From Rhizobiales bacterium GAS188 (GTDB lineage: Bacteria; Pseudomonadota; Alphaproteobacteria; Rhizobiales; Beijerinckiaceae): DNA of 64,000 nt. The position numbers and the translations under genes are program-made. The notes beneath the pieces are model-generated. The model made no database searches. It was given only the letters and a program-made list of their open reading frames with translations, and was not told the origin of the DNA. This document shows, piece by piece, positions 57,880 to 64,000 of this stretch (within the stretch, counting starts at the first letter, position 1; each line of letters opens with the position of its first letter). The stretch spans positions 7,201,001 to 7,265,000 of the forward strand of contig FNSS01000001.1 in the NCBI GenBank assembly GCA_900104855.1. The letters run 5' to 3'.

Positions 57880-60001
57880 GGATCCCTGCCTGCAATCGGT
57901 AGAGCGACGCATAGCGTCCGCCGGTTCCGACCAGCTCGTCATGCGTGCCGTCCTCGGCGACGCGGCCGCGGTCGATGGTGATGATGCGGTCGGTGCGGCG
58001 CACCGTCGAAAGCCTGTGGGCAATGATGAACACGGTGCGCCCGGCTGCGATCATCTGCATGTTCTTTTGAATGACGCGCTCGCTCTCGTAATCGAGGGCG
58101 CTCGTCGCCTCGTCGAAGATCAGGATGCGCGGATCGGTGACCAGCGCCCGGGCGATGGCGAGGCGCTGGCGCTGCCCGCCGGAAAGACTGCTGCCCCGCT
58201 CGCCGACGATCGTGTCATAGCCTTCCGGCAGTTCGAGGATGAACTCATGGGCGCCAGCGAGGGTAGCGGCGGCGATGACCTTCTCGATCGGCAGCGCCGG
58301 ATCGGCGAGCGCGATATTGTCGCGCACCGAACGATTGAAAAGGATGTTGTCCTGCAAGACGATCCCCATCTGGCGGCGCAACCAGGAGGTGTCGACCATA
58401 GCGAGGTCTGCGCCATCGACCAGGACGCGCCCGCTTTCGGGCACGTAGAGGCGCTGAATGAGCTTGGCGAGCGTGCTCTTGCCTGAGCCCGAGGGTCCGA
58501 CGATCCCGACGATCTGACCAGCCGGCACGCTGAAGCTCACATCGTGGAGCACTTCGGGCCCATCGATGCGATAGCGGAAGGTGACATGCTCGAAGGTGAC
58601 CCCTCCACGGATCGGCGGCAGCGCGGTACGGGCCGGATTGTAGCTCGGCTCTGCCGTCGTGTTGAGGATGTCGCCAAGCCGCGCCACGGAAAGCCGGGCT
58701 TGATGGAAATCCTGCCAAAGCTGGGCGAGCCGCAACACTGGCGCATTCACGCGGCCGGCCAGGATGTTGAAGGCCACGAGCTCGCCAACGGTGAGCTCGC
58801 CGCCGATGACGAGCTTGGCGCCCAAATACAAGGTCGCGGCCATGACCAGCTTGCTGACAAGCTGCACCGCCTGGCTCGCGGTATTGCCGAGGCTGAGCAC
58901 CCGGAAGCTCGCCGCGACATAGCCCGCGAGCTGCTCCTCCCAATGGCGTTGCATCTGGGGTTCGACCGCCATGGCCTTCAGGGTTTCGACGCCCGTGACG
59001 CTCTCGACCAGGAAAGCCTGGTTCTCGGCGCCGCGCCTGAACTTCTCGTCGAGCCGCCGGCGGAACAAGGGGGTCGCACAGGCCGAGATCGCGATATAGA
59101 AAGGGAAGGAGCCGAGCACGATAAAGGTGAGCAGCGGCGAATAGATGAACATCACCGCGAGAAATACGAAGGTAAAGAAGAGATCGATCGCAACCGTCAG
59201 CCCCGAGCCGGTGAGGAAGTTGCGAATATTCTCGAGCTCCCGCACGCGCGCCACCGAATCCCCGACACGCCTCGCCTGGAAATAGGCAAGCGGCAGCGCG
59301 ATCAAATGCCGGAACAGGCGTGCCCCGAGCTCGACATCGATGCGGTTCGTCGTATGCGCGAAGAGATAGGTGCGAAGCGTGCCGAGGATCGTCTCGAATA
59401 CCGAGATGGTGACAAGGCCGATGACCAGCACATCGAGCGTGCTCGTGCTGCGATGCGTGAGCACCTTGTCGATGATGACCTGGAAGAACAGCGGCGAGAT
59501 CAGCGCGAAGAGCTGAAGGAAGAAGGAGGTGAACAGCACCTCGCCGAGCAAGCGCCGATATTTGTGGATGGCGCCCAGGAACCAGGTGATGTCGAAACGG
59601 CGCGATAGCTCGGCGAGACCGGCGCGGCGCGTCATGAGGACGAGGCGGCCGTCCCAGAGCATCTCGAACTCGTCCCTCGCCATCAGCGCCGGACGCGGTG
59701 ACTGCGGCGACTGGACGATGGCCTTGTCCTCGCCGACCTTGGCGAGGACAAGGAAGCCGCCGCCTCGCAGGGCGACGATGCCCGGCAATGGCGCCTTGGC
59801 GAGCCTGGACCAGTTCGTCCGGCGCGCGCCCGATTTGAGGCCGAGCTCCTTGGCGCAGCGGAGCATCTCCGGGATGCCGATTGCGCGGAGCCCGAAGCGA
59901 TGGCGGATCTGCGCGGGCTCCGCGCCGACGCCTTGGAAGCGCAGCAGCGTCACCAGCGCGGAGAGCCCGGGGTCGGCCGGATCAGCTCTTTCCGTCGTCA
60001 T
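57866..60001 (-). CDS. Type I secretion ABC exporter (HlyB-type, degenerate C39 domain)
   Basis: A 711-residue transporter. An N-terminal C39-like domain (about 1-130) has no catalytic Cys in the segment LSALVTLLRFQGVGAEPAQI, as in HlyB, so it would bind rather than cleave the substrate. Six TM helices (about 150-420) are followed by the nucleotide-binding domain: Walker A GPSGSGKST at about 501-509, LSGGQRQRLAIARA at about 605, Walker B ILIFDEATSALD and the H-loop AHRLST. It exports an unfolded protein with a C-terminal signal. It is the second gene of the operon, overlapping the upstream propeller gene by 20 bp and the HlyD gene by 14 bp. Confidence 0.95.
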   Translation of the reverse strand: MTTERADPADPGLSALVTLLRFQGVGAEPAQIRHRFGLRAIGIPEMLRCAKELGLKSGARRTNWSRLAKAPLPGIVALRGGGFLVLAKVGEDKAIVQSPQSPRPALMARDEFEMLWDGRLVLMTRRAGLAELSRRFDITWFLGAIHKYRRLLGEVLFTSFFLQLFALISPLFFQVIIDKVLTHRSTSTLDVLVIGLVTISVFETILGTLRTYLFAHTTNRIDVELGARLFRHLIALPLAYFQARRVGDSVARVRELENIRNFLTGSGLTVAIDLFFTFVFLAVMFIYSPLLTFIVLGSFPFYIAISACATPLFRRRLDEKFRRGAENQAFLVESVTGVETLKAMAVEPQMQRHWEEQLAGYVAASFRVLSLGNTASQAVQLVSKLVMAATLYLGAKLVIGGELTVGELVAFNILAGRVNAPVLRLAQLWQDFHQARLSVARLGDILNTTAEPSYNPARTALPPIRGGVTFEHVTFRYRIDGPEVLHDVSFSVPAGQIVGIVGPSGSGKSTLAKLIQRLYVPESGRVLVDGADLAMVDTSWLRRQMGIVLQDNILFNRSVRDNIALADPALPIEKVIAAATLAGAHEFILELPEGYDTIVGERGSSLSGGQRQRLAIARALVTDPRILIFDEATSALDYESERVIQKNMQMIAAGRTVFIIAHRLSTVRRTDRIITIDRGRVAEDGTHDELVGTGGRYASLYRLQAGIHEVR

Positions 60002-62051
60002 GCTGCGGCTGGGTCAGAAGCGCCTGCTGGCTCCAGGTCGATTGCGATTGATCGGGATTGAACCCGCCAAGGCTGCCGCTGCCGGTCGAGACGAAGCTGC
60101 TCGCCATGTAATTTTTCAGCAACGCCACATGGGAATCCGTATCGGCGCTTTGGTCAGCAACGAAGGCTACGCCATGCGGAGATCCGAACTCGAAGCCGGG
60201 CGCGTTGGCGGCCGAGACGACGGGCGTGAAGGCACCGGTGGTCGAGTCGACCTGGCCGAAGGCGCCCAGGCTGCCGACCGAGGCGTAATAGTCGTTGGGG
60301 TTGAGTCCGCTGACATGCACGGCGAGCACGCGGTTGTCCTTGGTGTCGGACAGATAGAAGGTGCCGGAGCTGGCCGAGGGCTTGATCACGTCGTCGAGGC
60401 CGGCATTGCCCGGGGTCACTCCCTGCACCTGCGTGAAGGCGACCGACTGATGCGAGGTGCCGGGGTGCTTGACGTCGACGATGACGCCGTCGGCGCCGCT
60501 CGACAGCAGCAGATCGCCATTGGGGGCGAGCTTCAAGGAGTCGGGATCCGTCATCGGCACCGATTGCAGCGTGTCGGTCTCGGTGTTGATGCCCTGGATG
60601 CCGTCGGTGAGCACCGTCTTGGTGTGCAGGAGGCCGTGCGGATCATCGCCATTGGTCAGCTGCACGATGGTCGCGTCGCCGCTGGTGCCAGGCGGGTTGG
60701 TGAAGCTCAGGAACACCTTGTTGCCGTCGAACACCACATCGTCATAGCCGCGTGTGCTCGAGGGATGCGCATAGGACAAAGTGTCGGTCTCATGGGTGAT
60801 CGGGTCGATCAGCGTCAGCTTCGAATTGCCGTCCTGGTTCTGCAGCGCCCAGATCTCGCCGCTCTCAGGGTTGAATTTCAGCCCGTCCACAAAGCCGGCG
60901 ACCTGGTAGCTGTGCACGACATGGCCGGATTTGTCATATTGCACGATGGTCGAAGAGCCCGAGGCACCGGTCGAGTCGGCACCGTTCGTATAAGCGACCC
61001 AGACAAAGCCCTGGCCGTCGATCGTAACGGAGTCCGGGGAGCTGCTGCCCTTGGGCGCGCTCGCAAGCGTCGAAATCCGATCGACGATCGGCGTCGGCGC
61101 GGCGTTCTCATCGGCAACGAAGGTCACGCCATGCGGAGAGCCGAAGTTGAAGCCGGGCGCGTTGGCGGCCGAGATGAGGGGCGTGAAGGCACCGGTGGTC
61201 GGGTCGACCTGGCCGAAGGCGCCCAGGCTGCCGACCGAGGCATAATAGTCGTTGGGGTTGAGCCCGCTGACATGCACGGCGAGCACGCGGTTGTCCTTGG
61301 TGTCGGACAGGTAGAAGGTGCCGGAGCTGGCCGAGGGCTTGATCACGTCGTCGAGGCCGGCATTGCCAGGGGTCACTCCCTGCACCTGCGTGAAGGCGAC
61401 CGACTGATGCGAGGTGCCGGGATCCTGCACGTCGACGATGACGCCGTCGGCGCCGCTCGACAGCAGCAGGTCCCCATTGGGGGCGAGCTTCAAGGAGTCG
61501 GGATCCGTCAGCGGCACCGATTGCAGGGTGCCGGTCTCGGTGTTGATGCCCTGGATGCCGTCGGTGAGCACCGTCTTGGTGTGCAGCACACCGTGTGGAT
61601 TATCGCCATTGGTCAGCTGCACGATGGTCGCGTCGCCGCTGGTGCCAGGCGGGTTGGTGAAGCTCAGGAATACCTTGTTGCCGTCGAACACCACGTCGTC
61701 ATAGCCGCGTGTGCTCGAGGGATGCGCATAGGACAAAGTGTCGGTCTCATGGGTGATCGGATCGATCAGCGTGAGCTTCGAATTGCCGTCCTGGTTCTGC
61801 AGCGCCCAGATCTCGCCGCTCTCAGGGTTGAATTTCAGCCCGTCCACAAAGCCGGCGACCTGGTAGCTGTGCACGACGTGGCCGGATTTGTCATATTGCA
61901 CGATGGTCGAAGAGCCCGAGGCACCGGTCGAGTCGGCACCGTTCGTATAGGCGACCCAGACGAAGCCCTGGCCGTCGATCGTGACGGAATCCGGGGAGCT
62001 GCTACCCGCAGGCGCGCTCGCAAATGTGGAGATCTGGTCGACAATCGGCAT
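59982..62051 (-). CDS. Duplicated propeller-like protein, probable type I secretion substrate
   Basis: A 689-residue protein with two nearly identical 319-residue halves (starting PIVDQISTFAS at 2 and PIVDRISTLAS at about 321) and a distinct C-terminal tail of about 55 residues. The halves carry short beta-strand blocks such as GFVWVAYTNGAD, IVQYDKSGHVVHSYQ, FDGNKVFLSF, SGTFYLSDTKDNRVLAV and GSPHGVTFVAD, like NHL/SMP-30-type propellers. There is no N-terminal signal peptide and no RTX nonapeptides. The tail (HVALLKNYMASSFV, then QQALLTQPQ) is the likely uncleaved type I signal. It heads the operon with the ABC exporter and HlyD. GGAGAAGG precedes the ATG at 62051. Its target or ligand is unknown. 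Confidence 0.82.
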   Translation of the reverse strand: MPIVDQISTFASAPAGSSSPDSVTIDGQGFVWVAYTNGADSTGASGSSTIVQYDKSGHVVHSYQVAGFVDGLKFNPESGEIWALQNQDGNSKLTLIDPITHETDTLSYAHPSSTRGYDDVVFDGNKVFLSFTNPPGTSGDATIVQLTNGDNPHGVLHTKTVLTDGIQGINTETGTLQSVPLTDPDSLKLAPNGDLLLSSGADGVIVDVQDPGTSHQSVAFTQVQGVTPGNAGLDDVIKPSASSGTFYLSDTKDNRVLAVHVSGLNPNDYYASVGSLGAFGQVDPTTGAFTPLISAANAPGFNFGSPHGVTFVADENAAPTPIVDRISTLASAPKGSSSPDSVTIDGQGFVWVAYTNGADSTGASGSSTIVQYDKSGHVVHSYQVAGFVDGLKFNPESGEIWALQNQDGNSKLTLIDPITHETDTLSYAHPSSTRGYDDVVFDGNKVFLSFTNPPGTSGDATIVQLTNGDDPHGLLHTKTVLTDGIQGINTETDTLQSVPMTDPDSLKLAPNGDLLLSSGADGVIVDVKHPGTSHQSVAFTQVQGVTPGNAGLDDVIKPSASSGTFYLSDTKDNRVLAVHVSGLNPNDYYASVGSLGAFGQVDSTTGAFTPVVSAANAPGFEFGSPHGVAFVADQSADTDSHVALLKNYMASSFVSTGSGSLGGFNPDQSQSTWSQQALLTQPQHDDGKS
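60135..62048. repeat. 957 bp direct repeat inside the propeller gene
   Basis: The first copy (61092-62048) and the second (about 60135-61091) are almost identical over most of their length, for example 60301-60420 against 61258-61377. The copies end differently, where the C-terminal tail replaces the linker VADENAAPT. This is a recent internal gene duplication that homologous recombination could collapse or expand. Confidence 0.9.
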
Positions 62052-62190
62052 GATCCTTCTCCAGCTGGTCAATTTTTACCTCAGGAAAAGGAGGCAACCA
62101 TATGCAGATAACGTCTTTATGACGCCATGCGCATGGTCGAGCGACAGTTATTTGCCGGATAAATTCAATGAATAATATCAACGAGAAACA

Positions 62191-62241
62191 TTATAGTCGG
62201 AATATTGGGCGAAGACCGATGTCATATATACATATGATGAC
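62191..62241. promoter_or_regulatory. Promoter region between the secretion operon and the reductase gene
   Basis: On the minus strand an exact TATAAT occurs at 62191-62196, a possible -10 for the secretion operon with a 140-base leader. An imperfect dyad (GTCATATATACATATGATGAC, 62221-62241 with trailing base) lies between the divergent genes. Only the -10 is well matched and no good -35 was found. Confidence 0.3.
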
Positions 62242-62294
62242 TTTGCCAACACTCAGAAGCGAGAGAAAACGATCACGTCGAGGGAGGAATTGCG

Positions 62295-63293
62295 ATGGAG
62301 ATGCGGGTATTCGGCCGCACCGGGGTGCCGGTCTCGATCCTGGGCTTCGGCTGCGGTGCGGTGGGCGGGCTGATGGTGCGCGGCGATCCCGTCGACCAGG
62401 AACGGGCCGTCGCCCGAGCGCTCGAGGTCGGGGTGAATTATCTCGATACCGCCGTGCAATATGGCAACGGAGCGTCGGAGACGAATCTCGGCCGCCTGCT
62501 GGCCAAGCTGAAACCCACGAACGCCATTATCGGCACCAAGGTCGGATTGCCGACCGCGGATTTCAGCCAAATCGGGGACGCCGTCAGCCGATCGCTGGAA
62601 GGCAGCTTGCGGCGGCTCGGCCTGGAGCAAGTGGGCGTCTTCCATTTGCACAATGCCGTCACGCTCGCCGGCGGCGGCGAAACGCTCAGCGTGCGGCAAG
62701 TGCTGGACGAGGTGGCGCCCGCCTTCGACAGGCTGCGCCGGCAGGGCAAGACGCAGCTCATCGGCCTGACCGCGATCGGCGATACGCAAGCGCTCAGGCA
62801 GGTCATCGAGGCGCGCCTCTTCGATAGCGCGCAGGTCGTCTACAACATGCTGAACCCGTCAGCCGCGAGCGACATGACGGCAAACTACCCGGCGCAGGAC
62901 TATGGACGCCTTTTCGATCATACGCAGGCGGCCGGCGTCGGTGTGGTCGGCATAAGGGTGCTCGCCGGCGGCGCTCTGTCGGGTGCCGCCGAGCGCCACC
63001 CGGTCGCCTCGCCGGCGCCGGCCCCGATCGGCTCGGCCGCGAGCTATGCGGACGATCTCGAACGTGCCCGCAGGCTGATGCCGCTGGTGCAAGAAGGCTA
63101 TGCCGAAAACCTCGCCGAGGCGGCGACGCGCTTCGCCATCTCGCATCCCGCGATGGGCACGATCCTCGTCGGCATGGCGACGCCGCAGCAGTTCGAGCAA
63201 GCCGTGGACGCGGTGCGCAAAGGCCCGCTGCCGCAGGCTGCACTCGACCGGCTCGCGGCCCTGCAACAGGGCTTCGCCGGCGAGGCGCGGTGA
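62295..63293 (+). CDS. Aldo/keto reductase
   Basis: A TIM-barrel NADPH oxidoreductase of 332 residues. The catalytic tetrad is Asp51, Tyr56 (YLDTAVQYGNG), Lys82 (IIGTKVG) and a His in VFHLHN (117 or 119). Such enzymes reduce aldehydes or sugars; the substrate is unknown. A GGGAGG ribosome site precedes the ATG at 62295. It is divergent from the type I secretion operon over 243 bp and upstream of a GntR-family regulator gene on the same strand. Confidence 0.88.
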   Translation: MEMRVFGRTGVPVSILGFGCGAVGGLMVRGDPVDQERAVARALEVGVNYLDTAVQYGNGASETNLGRLLAKLKPTNAIIGTKVGLPTADFSQIGDAVSRSLEGSLRRLGLEQVGVFHLHNAVTLAGGGETLSVRQVLDEVAPAFDRLRRQGKTQLIGLTAIGDTQALRQVIEARLFDSAQVVYNMLNPSAASDMTANYPAQDYGRLFDHTQAAGVGVVGIRVLAGGALSGAAERHPVASPAPAPIGSAASYADDLERARRLMPLVQEGYAENLAEAATRFAISHPAMGTILVGMATPQQFEQAVDAVRKGPLPQAALDRLAALQQGFAGEAR

Positions 63294-63369
63294 TTTCGCG
63301 ATGATGATCGGGCCGCGCCCGTGAGGCGCCATGGGGGTCTTGTGCCGAACGCGTAGTGCGATGCTGGAA

Positions 63370-63430
63370 AGTGGTCTGACAGCCTTGACTTTGTCGGCAG
63401 GTCATTGAATCAATCGGATGTCAGACCACT
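63370..63430. promoter_or_regulatory. 12 bp inverted repeat, probable operator of the GntR regulator
   Basis: AGTGGTCTGACA (63370-63381) and its exact reverse complement TGTCAGACCACT (63419-63430) are 37 bp apart. Each half contains GTCTGAC, resembling the half-symmetric operators of the FadR/FCD group. The second lies 28 bp before the regulator's ATG. Two repressor sites flanking the promoter would fit autoregulation. Confidence 0.7.
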
Positions 63431-63458
63431 TTGGTCGTGTTGATTTGGAGCGCGGGGC

Positions 63459-64000
63459 ATGCGCGTGGCCTCGACCGACGGCCTTTCGCCGCTGCCATCC
63501 GCCGATCGGGCGGAGAGCGTCATGCGTGCCATCGCCGCCTTCATCGCGCGCTCCAGTCTCCGGCCGGGCGAGCGCCTGCCGACCGAGCGGCAGATGATGG
63601 AATCGCTCGCCGTCGGCCGCTCGACCGTGCGCGAAGTGATCCGCAAGCTGCAGGCGCTGGGCATCGTCGAATCGCGCAAAGGCAGCGGCACCTATCTCCT
63701 GCGCCCGATCTCGGCCGATGCCATTCATATGCCCTTGGTGATCGATACCGCCAAGCTGCGCGACCGCTTGCTGCAGACGCTCGATGTACGCCGTGGCCTT
63801 GAAGTGGAGGCGAGCGCGCTCGCCGCACTGCGACGCACGCCCAAGGACCTCGTCATCATCGAGGAGAAGCTCGACCAGATGGAGCGCGTGCATCACAGCA
63901 AGAGCACTGCCGGTCGCGAAGATCTCGCGCTTCATCTCGCCATCTACGACGCGACGCAAAACCCTCTGTTCCGCCAGCTTCTGGAGCAGATGCGCGAAGC
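63459..64000 (+). CDS. GntR-family (FadR/FCD subfamily) transcriptional regulator, partial
   Basis: The visible 180 residues begin MRVASTDGLSPLPSADRAES. A winged helix-turn-helix occupies about 17-82 (LRPGERLPTERQMMESLAVGRSTVREV, RKGSGTYLL). The start of the FCD ligand-binding domain follows (LLQTLDVRRGLEVEASALAALR, DLALHLAIYDATQNPLFRQLLEQM). The frame runs off the right edge, so about 60 residues are missing. GGAG lies before the ATG. It is preceded by a perfect inverted repeat that is probably its operator. The effector is unknown; such regulators usually control catabolic genes located beyond them. Confidence 0.9.
   Translation, partial: MRVASTDGLSPLPSADRAESVMRAIAAFIARSSLRPGERLPTERQMMESLAVGRSTVREVIRKLQALGIVESRKGSGTYLLRPISADAIHMPLVIDTAKLRDRLLQTLDVRRGLEVEASALAALRRTPKDLVIIEEKLDQMERVHHSKSTAGREDLALHLAIYDATQNPLFRQLLEQMRE

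Noticed and set aside
59529-62111. 860-residue open frame antisense to the exporter and propeller genes
   Set aside because: It shows the 957 bp repeat only because the opposite strand does; the minus-strand genes have ribosome sites, motifs and operon overlaps.
62102-62122. Six-codon ORF (MQITSL) after a perfect AAGGAGG sequence
   Set aside because: It is very short, with no attenuator-like structure around it; it probably reflects chance in the divergent promoter region.

Overview
The window is GC-rich bacterial chromosome that reads as Alphaproteobacteria, order Hyphomicrobiales (Rhizobiales). The pointers are the gene content (extensin-like, TadG-like, HAAS/PadR and XRE-cupin proteins), a ROSE-type leader before an Hsp20 gene, a GTTC-N7-GTTC LexA-type box and rhizobial-style intergenic palindromes. 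I cannot name the genus. No rRNA, tRNA or CRISPR array was found.

Left part (1-18300): glutamate synthase genes (gltD partial, gltB) with a glutathione S-transferase gene between them; a threonine-aldolase-type PLP enzyme; a secreted Pro/Ala-rich protein; Hsp20 behind a probable RNA thermometer; a BDH2-like SDR; a SWIB-domain protein; a YbbA-YbbP type ABC exporter divergent from a TesA-like esterase; DAHP synthase; and a TadG-like pilus-associated protein. DAHP synthase is preceded by a short leader ORF rich in Tyr, Trp and Phe codons and by four mutually complementary segments ending in a terminator, which is a complete attenuator of the trp/phe type.

Middle part (18300-42900): a CtpA protease, a fragment of a serine hydrolase gene, an IS630-family element of the IS870 type inserted at CTAG, and two giant neighbouring autotransporters (about 2970 and 3140 residues). 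Their C-terminal 1100 residues are closely similar. Their passengers carry different tandem arrays, 273 bp units in one and about 270 bp units in the other. A membrane-anchored winged-helix regulator with a TolB-like/TPR periplasmic part is divergent from the second autotransporter.

Right part (42900-64000): a hexapeptide-repeat protein, formate-tetrahydrofolate ligase, a ParD/ParE pair with a frameshifted toxin, a nitrilase-family amidase, MscL, an aminotransferase, an XRE-cupin regulator, a YedK-type DNA-protein crosslink protein, a two-gene operon of unknown small proteins behind a LexA-type box, a serine hydrolase, a PadR-HAAS-DUF2807 envelope operon, a YciB-like membrane protein and an extensin-like protein. 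A type I secretion operon follows (duplicated propeller-like substrate, HlyB-type ABC transporter, HlyD adaptor), then an aldo/keto reductase and a partial GntR/FCD regulator preceded by a perfect 12 bp inverted repeat.

Recurring themes are surface display and secretion (two type V proteins, one type I system, a TadG-like protein) and repeat instability at several scales: 12/15/18 bp in-frame repeats near 5' ends, 273 bp passenger units with a 1641 bp higher-order period, and a 957 bp gene-internal duplication.
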